In this document: piece by piece, positions 1-9,001 of the stretch | Layout of the letters: the number at the start of each line of letters is the position of its first letter | Numbering within the stretch: position 1 is the stretch's first letter | Origin: Planctomycetaceae bacterium | Lineage (GTDB): Bacteria > Planctomycetota > Planctomycetia > Pirellulales > Thermoguttaceae | Direction of reading: 5' to 3' | Length of the DNA: 64,000 bases | Assembly: GCA_012719125.1 (NCBI GenBank) | Contig: JAAYAY010000293.1 | Coordinates: 1 to 64,000, forward strand | Notes under the pieces: model-generated | The model's input: the letters and a program-made list of their open reading frames with translations, nothing else | Database searches by the model: none | What the model was told of the DNA's origin: nothing | Made by a program: the position numbers and the translations under genes

Positions 1-382
1 GTTCTGACATCGTGCAATACCCTCTTCTCGGGGGAAAACGGAACTCCAGCCCCATCGGCCGGAAATTCAAACGTATCACACGAAAAACCAGAACCTCGAC
101 AACCGCCTTCAGAAAACGCCATACTACCGACCGCTCCCCCTCACGCGGCGCAGCCGCTTCGTCCAACCGACAACAACGCCCGCAACCATTCCGCAATAGA
201 TTCTGCTAACCAGCAACCCCAAGGCAGGGAAAGCCCGCAACCCAACCGCCACACGAGCCATGCCCGCACAAGCCCCAATCCACCACACGAAGGATCGGCT
301 GGCACTTCAGCCAGATGCCCTGCCCCTGCCACGCTCTCCCGGCCTTCGCGCCTTTCGTGGTTCCCGTCTCCCACTCCAGAAA
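1..382. other. Left-edge region without a supported gene
   Basis: No reading frame here has recognisable protein content, and the frames present are short and rich in Arg and Pro. Positions 221-280 resemble the 75-bp repeat found in tandem at 29876-30025: the first 25 bases agree at about 22 positions, including AAGCCCGCAACCCA. It probably holds the 3' flank of the oxidoreductase gene ending at 383 plus a decayed repeat copy. Confidence 0.4.
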
Positions 383-1657
383 TCACACCGCCGGCAACTC
401 GTACTCCTTCCGCCGCGGGCGCGCAAGATACGTGTTCGCCTCCTCGTCACCCACGAACCGTTCCTCGTCCGGATTCCAGTGGAGACGGCGACCGAGCATT
501 CGCACAATGTTGGCCAGATGACAGACGCTGATCGACCGGTGCCCGATCTCCACGTCGGCGTTGGGCTTCTCCCGCGTCTTGATGCAGTCGAGCCAGTTCT
601 GAATGTGCGGCCGGGCGATCCAGCCGGCGCCTTCCCACTTGTCGGCCTCCGCCGGCTCGGGGCCGTCCTTCACGAAGTCCGGCGGGTTCGTGGTGAACTT
701 GTTGCGGTTGATCTCGATCTTGCAGTCCTCGCCCGTGAAGATGCCGCCCCCTTGAGGACCTTGCTCCAACTCGTACGATACGACCACCCCGTTGGCATAC
801 CGCATCCGCACCTTGCCGTGCGCACCGCCCGTCACCGGCCACAGCTCCACCGGACCCGTCTCGCTCATCCCCAGCGCCCACTGAATCTGGTCGACCCCGT
901 GCGCCCCCCAGTTGGTCATCTCGCCCCCCGAGTAGTCCCGCCAGCCCATCCACCCGAACTGCAAGGCGTGGTTGAAAGGCCGCCATGCCGTCGGACCCTG
1001 CCAGCGGTCCCAGTCGTCCCCCTCGGGCACCGGCTGCCCCGGCAGCCCGTCGTAGTCCCGCGGACCCGTGTAGCACACGCCTTGCACCGCCTTGATCTTG
1101 CCGATCCCGCCGCTCCGCACCAGCTCGCAGGCAAATCGGTTCATCTCCATCGTCCGCTGCTGGCTCCCCACCTGAAACACCGTCTTGTGCTTGCGGGCGT
1201 GCCGGACCAGCGTGCGCCCCTCGCTGATGGTCAGCGTCAGCGGCTTCTCCGCGTAAACGTCGAGCCCCGCCTGGCAGGCGTGAATGCACGGCAACGTTCG
1301 CGCATGGTCCGGCGTCCCCACCACAACCGCGTCGAGCTTCTCCGCGTCGAGCATCTTCTCGTAATACGGATAGGTCTTCCACTCCGCCTTCTTCTGCGTG
1401 AGCGTCTCAGTCATCCGCTGCACGTTGCAGTCGCTGATCGCCACGATCCGCCCCCCTTCGGGCACGTGGTCCATGAGCTGCCGCGACCGGCCCCCGGTCC
1501 CGATGAACCCGATAATCACCTGCTCGTTCGCCCCCGGGCGCCCCGGCGCCGCCAGCGCAGAACGCGGAACGAGCGTTGGCCCGGCAACGGCCGCAGCCCC
1601 CAATGCCGAGGCCGCGCGAAGAAACCGACGACGGGAAACCGTGCGATGATGCGTCAT
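383..1657 (-). CDS. Gfo/Idh/MocA family oxidoreductase, Tat-exported
   Basis: This 424-residue protein belongs to the Gfo/Idh/MocA family, NAD(P)-dependent dehydrogenases of sugars and related compounds. The N-terminus has a twin-arginine signal (SRRRFLRAASALG) followed by an Ala-rich segment, so it is probably exported folded with its cofactor. A Rossmann start (IIGFIGTGGRSRQ) follows at about residue 44, and the family lysine motif EKPLTLT lies near residue 140. The start at 1657 is chosen because the Tat signal begins there and GGAG lies about 10 bases upstream; an in-frame start further out would add a non-signal tail. It lies downstream of the VCBS gene on the same strand, separated by a twin hairpin at 1683-1734. 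The substrate is unknown. Many planctomycete genomes carry dozens of such paralogs, probably for polysaccharide-derived sugars. Confidence 0.9.
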   Translation of the reverse strand: MTHHRTVSRRRFLRAASALGAAAVAGPTLVPRSALAAPGRPGANEQVIIGFIGTGGRSRQLMDHVPEGGRIVAISDCNVQRMTETLTQKKAEWKTYPYYEKMLDAEKLDAVVVGTPDHARTLPCIHACQAGLDVYAEKPLTLTISEGRTLVRHARKHKTVFQVGSQQRTMEMNRFACELVRSGGIGKIKAVQGVCYTGPRDYDGLPGQPVPEGDDWDRWQGPTAWRPFNHALQFGWMGWRDYSGGEMTNWGAHGVDQIQWALGMSETGPVELWPVTGGAHGKVRMRYANGVVVSYELEQGPQGGGIFTGEDCKIEINRNKFTTNPPDFVKDGPEPAEADKWEGAGWIARPHIQNWLDCIKTREKPNADVEIGHRSISVCHLANIVRMLGRRLHWNPDEERFVGDEEANTYLARPRRKEYELPAV

Positions 1658-1682
1658 GGTGAGAACTCCAGAATTCTTGTAG

Positions 1683-1734
1683 GTCAGTCTCTCCGAGACT
1701 GACACATGGTACTCCGAGTCTCGGAGAGACTCGG
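1683..1734. repeat. Twin perfect hairpins between two genes
   Basis: Two adjacent 21-bp hairpins: GTCAGTCTC-TCC-GAGACTGAC at 1683-1703 and CCGAGTCTC-GGA-GAGACTCGG at 1714-1734. Both have 9-bp perfect stems and 3-nt loops, and the pair is flanked by GTAG and CTAC, making a compound palindrome. The arms share the core GTCTC. It looks like a REP-type dispersed element. It could also attenuate or stabilise the transcript between the VCBS gene and the oxidoreductase gene. Confidence 0.7.
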
Positions 1735-1756
1735 CTACGGGACGACTATGCTTGGC

Positions 1757-4033
1757 TCACTGATTCAGAAACAGATAAAGGCCTTCCTTGCCCGGCGCAA
1801 CAATGTCCGGCCGGCCGTTGCCGTCCACATCTTCCACCCAGAAGTAGATGCCCACGCCGCTCGCCTCTTTCGAACTTCCATAGTCGATCGTGTGCGACGT
1901 GAACACCCCCTTCTTGTCGAAGTCGAAGTAGCGAACGAAAACCGGGTCCTCGGCCCCCGGGTCCTTGCCGTTGTGGGCATAGTAGCGCTTGCCCGTCACC
2001 AGCTCGACCCGTCCGTCGCCGTCGATGTCGGCCAGCAGCATGTCGTGGTATTGCGACGCCTGCTCGTCGATCGTGTGCACCGTCCAGGTCCGCTTCCCGT
2101 CGCCGTCCATCCGCTGCTCGACCCAGAAAAGGCCGTAGCCGTGCCCGTTCCCATAGATCAGGTCGGCCAGCCCGTCCTCGTTCACGTCGTGCACGAGAAT
2201 CGGCACGCTGGCCTTCGGCAGGTTGAAGCCTTCGTGGACTGCCCATTCCCCTTCCAGCGGCTTCGCGGGCGCTTCGAGCCAGCCGGTCGGAATCACGAAA
2301 TCGCCCCGCCCGTCGCCGTTGATGTCCCCGAAGCCCAGGCCGTGCCCGCAACCGCCCATCTTCACCTCGTGCTTGTCGAACCTGCCCGTCCCCTTGCCGG
2401 AAGCATCGCGGACCAGCCGGTAAAGGACGACGTTCCCGCCGGCGTTCGGCACGATCTCCACCTGCCCGTCGCCGTCGCCGTCCACGTCCCAGAACCGCGA
2501 TGTCTCGATGCTCCCCGGCTGATCGATCTCGTGGCGAGTCCACTCGCCCGCCGTGCGAGCGCCGGCCGGATTCTCTCGCCAGAACAGCGTCTTGCCGAAC
2601 CAGCCCCCGCTCACGATGTCCATCCGGCCGTCCCCGTTGACGTCCATCGGGTAATCGTGAAACGAGTCGCGGTAGCCGCTCTGATCCAGCAGCGTACGGA
2701 ACCGGAAGGCCTGCGCGAAATCGGGCCCCGCGTACCAGAAGTCGCCCGACACGATATCTTTCTTCCCGTCGCCGTCCACATCGCAGACCGACGCGGCCTC
2801 GAACGGTTGATCGGCAATCTTCTTCCGCGTGAACCGCGCCTTGCCCGGCTCCTCGCGCTGCTGGATCTCCTGGAGCGTGACGGGCATGCCGTGGGCCCGG
2901 CGGATCTCATCCGCCCGATCCAGCGGGCTTGGCCCGGCCGCCGAGATCGTGTGGCTCGCGAGCCATTCCGTCTGGGCGGGCGTTGCCTCCACCGCGTCGA
3001 GCGGCAGGAGCGTCTTCGGCGCCTCGGTCGCCGACGCCAATTGGCACGTCACCGCCGCCACCAGCGGCCGCGGCGCATCGTCCCCGGCACGCTTCAGCTC
3101 CATCCGCACGAGCTTCTCCGCCTTCGGCTCAATCGCAACCAGATATCGGGTCCCGTCGCCCACCGGCAACAGGCAAGCGGCCTCGCACTTCGTTGCCGTC
3201 TTGTATCGGCTCTCCAGATTGAAGCCGTAAACCAGCGGAAACGTCTCTTTCGTCTTGTCGGCGTAGACCAGATCGACCTGCCCGTAGGTCCGCAGCACGC
3301 CGGCCGCCGGCACCGTGCAACCGAGCAGATAGATCCGCTGCACCTCACATCCGACGCTCACGACTCCGGCACCCGTTTCCGGAAACCAGGTGAACGTATC
3401 GTCAAACACCCGAAACGGCACCGGCCCGTCCGTCACGTCCGTCGATTTCCTCGCTGCCTGGTCTTCCGCCGGCGCCACAGCCGCCCAGCCTTTCGGCATG
3501 CCTTGGCAGAAGTCGACCGTCATCTCCGGACCGGCCTCGAGCTTCTCGATACCCAGCCAGGCATAAGAGCCGTCGCCGTTGCCGTCGACCATCTGAAAGC
3601 GGACAGTACGTCCCTTGAGGTCGGCCACGTCCCACTCGCGATCCTGAAGCGTATCGACTCCCGGTGCCGGCGTGCTGCGGAGCGTGTCTCCCGTCTTGTT
3701 GTCGATCAGGGCGGCGTAGTTCTGATTCCGCCCGCCTTTCAGCCCGTCGTGACCCCGCAGGGTGAACCGGACCGAGTCGACCGAAAGCTTGAAAGGCGGC
3801 GAGCCGATCGTGCCGGTCGACTGTTCGCCTCCCACGAGCGACGAAAGATACGGTTCCGTCGTCCGGTTCGCCCCGTCCCGCTGGCAGATCCCCCACGTCG
3901 CCGCAGAAGCCTGCGCGCACTGCGCCGCATAGAACCGCGGCTCGCCCCGAACCGTAGCCGTAAACAGCATCCCAGAAAGAGCGACTGCCAGTGCGGCAAA
4001 TCGCGCCCGTGCATCGGAACTCGGTCGAAACAT
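1757..4033 (-). CDS. Exported FG-GAP/VCBS repeat protein
   Basis: A 758-residue secreted protein. The N-terminus has a typical signal peptide (FAALAVALSGMLFTATVRG). The middle part (about residues 30-350) resembles NPCBM-like or beta-sandwich modules but I cannot name it. The C-terminal 370 residues carry about seven FG-GAP/VCBS blades, each with a calcium-binding type loop (DVDGDGKKDI, DVNGDGRMDI, DINGDGRGDF, DVNEDGLADL, DIDGDGRVEL, DVDGNGRPDI), enough for one beta-propeller. The start at 4033 is taken because the signal peptide begins there. Such proteins in planctomycetes are found with oxidoreductase and DUF1080 genes and probably bind glycans or protein partners outside the cytoplasmic membrane. 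No catalytic motif was seen. Confidence 0.85.
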   Translation of the reverse strand: MFRPSSDARARFAALAVALSGMLFTATVRGEPRFYAAQCAQASAATWGICQRDGANRTTEPYLSSLVGGEQSTGTIGSPPFKLSVDSVRFTLRGHDGLKGGRNQNYAALIDNKTGDTLRSTPAPGVDTLQDREWDVADLKGRTVRFQMVDGNGDGSYAWLGIEKLEAGPEMTVDFCQGMPKGWAAVAPAEDQAARKSTDVTDGPVPFRVFDDTFTWFPETGAGVVSVGCEVQRIYLLGCTVPAAGVLRTYGQVDLVYADKTKETFPLVYGFNLESRYKTATKCEAACLLPVGDGTRYLVAIEPKAEKLVRMELKRAGDDAPRPLVAAVTCQLASATEAPKTLLPLDAVEATPAQTEWLASHTISAAGPSPLDRADEIRRAHGMPVTLQEIQQREEPGKARFTRKKIADQPFEAASVCDVDGDGKKDIVSGDFWYAGPDFAQAFRFRTLLDQSGYRDSFHDYPMDVNGDGRMDIVSGGWFGKTLFWRENPAGARTAGEWTRHEIDQPGSIETSRFWDVDGDGDGQVEIVPNAGGNVVLYRLVRDASGKGTGRFDKHEVKMGGCGHGLGFGDINGDGRGDFVIPTGWLEAPAKPLEGEWAVHEGFNLPKASVPILVHDVNEDGLADLIYGNGHGYGLFWVEQRMDGDGKRTWTVHTIDEQASQYHDMLLADIDGDGRVELVTGKRYYAHNGKDPGAEDPVFVRYFDFDKKGVFTSHTIDYGSSKEASGVGIYFWVEDVDGNGRPDIVAPGKEGLYLFLNQ

Positions 4034-4265
4034 AGTTGGGGGATCTCCTCGGCTGCGCAAACCCATCGTCCAGTTCAACTCAGGCTGGATTGTAGCGTGC
4101 CGAATCCGGACATGCACCGATCGACACCGCCCAACCGGCCAGCCGGGGGGGAGGACGGCCAGCCCATCGAATCCGACGATCGCCCCTGCGACCCTCCACG
4201 GCTAGGCCAAACCGGGCCGATAGGATAGACTGGAAAACGTCGACCGACCCTCCGGGCCGTTTCAC

Positions 4266-4339
<74 letters not shown>

Positions 4340-4486
4340 CTTTCAGCGAATCGACGTAACCCGAGACGCTGCAAGATGTAACCTCTTGCGGCGTCTTGCC
4401 TTCTGGCCCTAACTCTTGGCCACTTCGCCCCTTACGACGGAATACCAGTCCGTAGGTTCCGCGGCGATTTTGGGGCCTCTCAACCA
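4340..4486. other. Short gap after the tRNA gene
   Basis: No gene is supported here. Frames on the minus strand that run across the tRNA give the well-known artefact peptide containing GFEPATYGLEV, the reverse translation of a tRNA gene. Confidence 0.5.
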
Positions 4487-5413
4487 TCACAGGCTTCGCC
4501 GCGTGGTGTTCAGCTTCATCGACGGCTCCTCGTCGTCGGGAGCGTAGGCCAGGACTTGCAGGAAGACGCCTCGGCCCTGATAAATGCCCTCGATGCTGAG
4601 CCTAGGGCCTTCGTCGTTTGGAAAGCCCTGTGATTGCCACATGAGGGCTTCGATCCGGTCGAACGCCGCCCGTAACTGCTCGACGTCCAACGTGAACCCG
4701 GGCGCAACCACTTCGCCGTCTACCGCCCCGCCAACCAGCTCGACCGGCGTGGGATAGACGTCAACCTCCCAAAATCCGTCTTCTTCGCGGTAGCGGCAGC
4801 CTAAGGGCCCCATTGGGCTGTCGGCCACGGCGTTGTCGGCAACAGCCCTCACCAGCCGATCCAACCACACCACGGAATTGCATTCGTCCGCACTCTCCGG
4901 CCCGTAAAAGAACTGCCGGCCCTCTTCGCTCCGCTGCTCGAACTGTGGACGGTCTTCGCAGAAGAGCTGGGCCATCTGCTGCTCCCCGAATTCTTCGAGT
5001 TTCTGGGCAAACAGCCCGTCCCAAACCCGATAGTACTCCTCGTGGATTTGAACATACTCGGCGGGAGCCGCATTGGCGGGCCAGATTGCGATCTCGTCAA
5101 AACCGAGTTCTTCTTCGATAGCCCGCATCCGGCTCTCATATTCTCCCAGCACCTCATCGGCATCGCGAGAGGCAATCGCGTCGATGATTTGTGATACAAG
5201 CCAGAATGATGCCTGGTCCGGCAAGTCACCAGACCGCCGGACGGCCTGGTAGACGGCGAGCCAGTCTTCTTCGGGAGCGTTTGGGTCCAGCCGAGCCCAG
5301 GCTTCAAACCATGGCGGAGTGGCGGGCAGGGCCTCGGCGATCGCTCGCAGCCTGGCGTTGACCGTCGCGTGCGGTACGTCACTTCCGCTGGTTTCGTCGG
5401 CCGTGTCCATCAT
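4487..5413 (-). CDS. Hypothetical acidic protein, translationally coupled
   Basis: A 308-residue protein that I do not recognise. It is acidic, lacks a signal peptide or membrane segment, and looks largely alpha-helical in the first 200 residues (for example NARLRAIAEALPATPPWFEAW). The C-terminal third is more beta-like, with a short segment VYPTPVELVGGAVDGEV. The start codon overlaps the stop codon of the upstream pRiA4b-like gene (ATGATG with a TGA inside, 5410-5413), so the two are probably translated as a coupled pair. Cytosolic location is expected. Function unknown; the coupling suggests that the two products act in the same process. Confidence 0.8.
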   Translation of the reverse strand: MMDTADETSGSDVPHATVNARLRAIAEALPATPPWFEAWARLDPNAPEEDWLAVYQAVRRSGDLPDQASFWLVSQIIDAIASRDADEVLGEYESRMRAIEEELGFDEIAIWPANAAPAEYVQIHEEYYRVWDGLFAQKLEEFGEQQMAQLFCEDRPQFEQRSEEGRQFFYGPESADECNSVVWLDRLVRAVADNAVADSPMGPLGCRYREEDGFWEVDVYPTPVELVGGAVDGEVVAPGFTLDVEQLRAAFDRIEALMWQSQGFPNDEGPRLSIEGIYQGRGVFLQVLAYAPDDEEPSMKLNTTRRSL

Positions 5414-5922
5414 TCATCCTCGTCCATGTACTGTGGTGGGCTCTTGCCGACACGCTTGGTTACTCGCGGGTACTTGATTTTGGACTCCTTCTCGTCGATA
5501 CGCACGACATCGATCTGGTGCCACCAGTCGTCGCCGAAGTCGAACCAGTACCCGAAGGGCTGATCGATCTTCAAGCCCAGCGCATCGATAGTCGTCTCGG
5601 CAACGCTCCCCCCCACATTCGGCTCGCGGATATCACGAGCGTGCGGCAGCACATAGCGTTTCCCCTTCGGATCGTTTGGGCCTTTGCCGAACTGAAACTC
5701 GTACATGTGTTCGTCGAAGCGGTCGAACGCGTTGAAGATAGCGTGATGGAGATCCTCAAGTGTCTGATCGCCGCGGATCTCGATCGTCCGCGAGATTTGT
5801 GGATTCCGCTTGAGGAACTTCTCAGAGATCGGACCGCCGATGATGAAGACCTCAAACGTGTAAATGCAGCTCGGCTTGCCGGCTGGTTTGGCGGGTGACT
5901 GTCGCGGTTTCTTCTTCGCCAT
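5410..5922 (-). CDS. Plasmid pRiA4b ORF-3-like protein
   Basis: A 170-residue protein with the features of the plasmid pRiA4b ORF-3 / IS1096 TnpR-like family: a start of the type IYTFEVFIIG, the segment TLEDLHHAIFNAFDRFDEHMY, then FGYWFDFGDDWWHQIDV and a Lys/Arg-rich end. The start at 5922 is used because the family sequence begins soon after MAKKK and AAGAGG lies just upstream. The family occurs on plasmids, with transposons and scattered in chromosomes; its biochemical role is not established. It is the first gene of a two-gene unit with the 308-residue protein, overlapping by 4 bp. It may mark an accessory region. Confidence 0.85.
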   Translation of the reverse strand: MAKKKPRQSPAKPAGKPSCIYTFEVFIIGGPISEKFLKRNPQISRTIEIRGDQTLEDLHHAIFNAFDRFDEHMYEFQFGKGPNDPKGKRYVLPHARDIREPNVGGSVAETTIDALGLKIDQPFGYWFDFGDDWWHQIDVVRIDEKESKIKYPRVTKRVGKSPPQYMDEDE

Positions 5923-6408
5923 GGGAGCCTCTTGGTTGTGGTCGTAGCGAGCAGGCAGAGACACCCGCTATTCTGGCGTGTTTCAAGGCCTTATGGAAGA
6001 TCCGTGGCATTATTGCGGCATCTCCACGTCGAAGAACACCCGCCTGCAAAACCGATCGAAAAGACACCCGAGCCGGTCAAGGTCCAGGTTCGGCGGCCAA
6101 GGCTCGATCCAGAGTGCGAGCGGCTTCTCGGCGAGCATTTGGAGAGGGTGAGGGAGTGGACGGCGAGAATGAGTCGGTGAATCAGCGGATAGACGGGAGA
6201 TGTCAGAAAGGAACGCAGGTTTCAAGAGAGCTTGTTGTGCCGCCCGGAACAATCCATCTCCTCCGCCATTCTGGATCGCTCGTCGTGTTGACCACCTGCG
6301 CACCCAATTTGTGGTTGCTCGATCTGCGGTATGTGGGATAGAATGCGTGATCATTCATCTGGTCCACAGGCGACACAAACTCTGTTTGGCGGCAGGAGGA
6401 GTCAGGCA
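5923..6408. other. Intergenic region without a supported gene
   Basis: This separates two divergent genes. Frames on both strands are open for 80-150 codons but are Arg/Pro-rich, lack ribosome binding sites and match nothing I know. AGGAGG at 6394-6399 belongs to the next gene. Promoters for both neighbours should be here; none stands out clearly. Confidence 0.4.
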
Positions 6409-7185
6409 ATGGCAAAAGATCGACGGAGCCGTGATCAGAAACGCAGGGACAAATTGGCGAAAAGAAATCAAAGATCCTGCAAACCTGTGTCGCTTGCCTA
6501 CATGGGTAGGAAGTTTCAGACGGACGAACTGATCCCGACATTCTTGCACACGGAGATCGGCATCTACGAAACCTACGTGATCACGGATCGAAAACTACTC
6601 GATTCGACTGTAGCGGCGGCACTTGAAAAGTTGATCAGACAAATGCGGGCAGGAACGTTGCCGCCCCTGACGGACAGGGATGAAATCGACTACAGAATCG
6701 GTCAGGAAGAGGAGCTTGTGATTGAGAACATTCGTCGTAACTGGAAACACCACTTCGAGGATGAGTGGCAACCGCCGAAGGACAAACTCATCGGCGTTCT
6801 TCGGTCGATCCTTGGTTCCATGGAGAAGGTGCGGGCACCCGGTCCTCGTTCTCAAAGCTATCTGCACCACATTGCCGGGTTCTTGACCAAGAAAGTGGGC
6901 GTGTCGGTAAAACAGGTTTCAGCCGACATGAAGCCTCTGCCTGAACCAGCAGAAGATGAACTGGTGCGACTTGGACGCCAATGGGTTTTGGAGAACAACC
7001 AAGACGCCAAGGCCGACTTTTACGAACTTGCCAGTGATCTGATAAAAAATGGGCAGGCCGAGAGAGTCGTTAATGGCTGTCATCTGCTGATTGGCGAAGA
7101 ATCCGACGTTTCCTCGGAAGCGGTGGTAGAACTCAGCGAACTGAGTTGCAGGGCTCGTCAGTCACTCATCAGTGCGATGGGATAA
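6409..7185 (+). CDS. Hypothetical protein with basic N-terminus
   Basis: A 258-residue soluble protein. It begins with a strongly basic stretch (MAKDRRSRDQKRRDKLAKRN), followed by a mixed alpha/beta region and a helical C-terminus. A basic start of this kind recurs in planctomycete hypothetical proteins and could bind nucleic acid or the ribosome, but this is inference. The start is fixed by AGGAGG at 6394-6399, nine bases before the ATG; an upstream in-frame start has no such site. Lower GC than the neighbours and isolation between genes of unknown function suggest an accessory gene. No domain recognised. Confidence 0.75.
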   Translation: MAKDRRSRDQKRRDKLAKRNQRSCKPVSLAYMGRKFQTDELIPTFLHTEIGIYETYVITDRKLLDSTVAAALEKLIRQMRAGTLPPLTDRDEIDYRIGQEEELVIENIRRNWKHHFEDEWQPPKDKLIGVLRSILGSMEKVRAPGPRSQSYLHHIAGFLTKKVGVSVKQVSADMKPLPEPAEDELVRLGRQWVLENNQDAKADFYELASDLIKNGQAERVVNGCHLLIGEESDVSSEAVVELSELSCRARQSLISAMG

Positions 7186-7278
7186 CTTGAAACTGATGGA
7201 GGCGTAACGCGACCCGAAACCGGAACGGTATCACGACCTCATCAACGTGACGAGGTATGGACCGCATAGGCTTTCCGC

Positions 7279-7956
7279 TCACGGCGACACGTTCCAGACC
7301 TCCAGGAACCGCCAACCTCGGTTGGTCTTCACCACAACGCCTCCGATATCCCACATCTTCTGGCAGATGTCGGTAACCTCCCTTGGAACCGGTACGGGGC
7401 CGATCACCTTGCCATACATCATGAAGGGCTCCAACCAGAGCTTACCCGGCTCGATCTTCTTGATCGAGAAGTGGCCTTCGATCTCGTCCTTGTATTCGTC
7501 AGGAGCATTGATATCCACGTATTGTTCAAGCAGATCCAGCACGTCTTGGGCGGCAGGCAAATCCCTCGCTGCCTCCTTTGCCCGCTCTTCTGCGTCGGAA
7601 GTGTCCTCGACGTAGCCCTCTTCGGCCAGCCACTTCGCCAGCTTCTTCGTCACCGTCCCAGCCGCCTTCATCGTGTCCTTACCACACATGACCTTGTGTG
7701 GCATGAAGTAGCCGAGGAACTCGCCATAACCACCGGGAATCTCCTCGGGACCAAAAGTGCCGCAGAACGTTTCGCCCTGCTTGGTGATGCGGTTGTACTC
7801 TTCCTGATCGTGGCCCGGCCAATATGACTCCAAATAGCTCTCGAAAAGTGAGATGATGCTCTCGTACTTCGAAAGGGTCTTCGGGCTGATCCGAGCTTCC
7901 TGATCGCTCAGAAACTCCTCGAAAACCTGCGAAATGGTCTTCTTGTTGGTTGGCAT
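7279..7956 (-). CDS. SAM-like core-binding-domain protein without recombinase catalytic domain
   Basis: A 225-residue protein. Residues about 5-40 look like the N-terminal SAM-like core-binding domain of phage integrases (FEEFLSDQEARISPKTLSKY). The following sequence contains FLGYFMPHKVM and AAGTVTKKLAKWLAEEGYV, a pattern I associate with archaeal and bacterial hypothetical proteins carrying only this domain. The C-terminal 90 residues are beta-rich. No Arg-His-Arg-Tyr catalytic set of tyrosine recombinases is present. The start at 7956 has GGAG about nine bases upstream. It follows the membrane-protein gene with a 19-nt gap, so the two are probably one transcript. A DNA-binding or adaptor role is possible but unproven. 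Confidence 0.8.
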   Translation of the reverse strand: MPTNKKTISQVFEEFLSDQEARISPKTLSKYESIISLFESYLESYWPGHDQEEYNRITKQGETFCGTFGPEEIPGGYGEFLGYFMPHKVMCGKDTMKAAGTVTKKLAKWLAEEGYVEDTSDAEERAKEAARDLPAAQDVLDLLEQYVDINAPDEYKDEIEGHFSIKKIEPGKLWLEPFMMYGKVIGPVPVPREVTDICQKMWDIGGVVVKTNRGWRFLEVWNVSP

Positions 7957-7975
7957 TGTCCTGTCTCCTGAACGC

Positions 7976-8581
7976 TCATCCGTCGAATGGATGGCGTGGT
8001 GGGCCAATCCTGCGTAGAACAACATACCCCAAGCCGAAGCACAGCAGCAAGAACGCTGGACCGGCAACGACTCCGACCACGCCGCCTATAGCCCCAGCTT
8101 GCACGGCGGCAGCCGGGTCGGCCCAACCAGCTTGGATTACGGCTCCAACGCCTGCGCCGATCAGCGGAGCTTCTCCCCGTCGCTCGCCCTTCAGAAACGA
8201 TCCGATTAGCCATCCCGTAGCGAACCCCATCACTGTCCCCACGATTGCCATCACCAGCGACACGGCTAGCGTTCCCACCGCTGCGGCTCCAAGGCCACCG
8301 ATGACCCCGCAGAGAATCCGACCACCCTTAGAGTGGTTAGAGACGTTGAAGAAGAAGCCGTACCAAGCACCCGCAACGATGCCCACGACGGCGAAGATCG
8401 GAGCGACGTACTTGACGACGTTGATGGCTGCCGGACTCGTGCTCAGAACGCTGGCGACGACCACGCCGTACATCATGCCGAAGACGGCCAGAACTCCAAA
8501 TGGCCGAAAGCCAGACCCTCCGAACGGTTCGAGGTTGGCGGTCGCAGCGGGGCGTCCGTTCTCTCTGTCCATGGCGTCCAT
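7976..8581 (-). CDS. Glycine-rich multi-spanning membrane protein
   Basis: About 201 residues with some five or six hydrophobic segments, rich in Gly and Ala. Small-residue repeats (GGVVGVVAGPAFLLLCFGLG, GAGVGAVIQAGW) resemble glycine-zipper packing. The start is uncertain: ATG at 8581 or 8572 are both possible and neither has a clear ribosome binding site. The gene lies 19 nt upstream of the core-binding-domain gene on the same strand. It should sit in the cytoplasmic membrane. No family recognised; the sequence has no transporter motif that I can name. Confidence 0.7.
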   Translation of the reverse strand: MDAMDRENGRPAATANLEPFGGSGFRPFGVLAVFGMMYGVVVASVLSTSPAAINVVKYVAPIFAVVGIVAGAWYGFFFNVSNHSKGGRILCGVIGGLGAAAVGTLAVSLVMAIVGTVMGFATGWLIGSFLKGERRGEAPLIGAGVGAVIQAGWADPAAAVQAGAIGGVVGVVAGPAFLLLCFGLGYVVLRRIGPPRHPFDG

Positions 8582-9001
8582 CTGTGAAATGCGGCAACGA
8601 TCCAACTTGGCTCGGTTTCACTCCTGTTCGGTGCTTTTTCGGCTCTTCCTGCCAATGCTGCGTCGGTCAGCATCCCCAAATAACGCCAATGCAGCTCTCT
8701 GGGGCCGCCAAACTTCATGTCTTACTTGACCAGCCGTTTCTTCCAACCCCTATCGAGGAAATACCTCCCCCAGAATTCGACGATGTCTTCGACCATTGGA
8801 CCCGACTCGGGGATCAACCCCGTCCTATATCGAGGATTGTATCATTCGGCGTGCTTACGAGCGAGGCGGTAGCCGAGATCTGATGAAACCCACGGATGAC
8901 CGTGGCTCGCGGGGGATACGTCTGAATCCGATCCATGGTATTCTGCGAATAGTCTCTTGCCGAACCGATCTGCAGGTCTTCACCCGATTCGGGAGCCTTC
9001 C
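8582..9001. other. Intergenic region without a supported gene
   Basis: It separates divergent genes. No reading frame has convincing content on either strand. The right end carries GGGAG at 8991-8995, the ribosome binding site of the flavin-reductase-like gene. No terminator or clear promoter was identified. Confidence 0.4.

Noticed and set aside
260-1702. 480-codon plus-strand frame opposite the Gfo/Idh/MocA gene
   Set aside because: Arg/Pro/His-rich antisense shadow of a gene with a clear Tat signal and Rossmann motif.
1706-4228. 840-codon plus-strand frame opposite the VCBS gene
   Set aside because: Antisense frame kept open by GC-rich codon use; no domain in its translation.
6010-6354. 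114-codon minus-strand frame in the 5923-6408 gap
   Set aside because: No ribosome binding site, odd composition, and no recognisable domain.
7279-7956. Active tyrosine recombinase or integrase
   Set aside because: Only the SAM-like core-binding domain is visible; the catalytic residues are absent.
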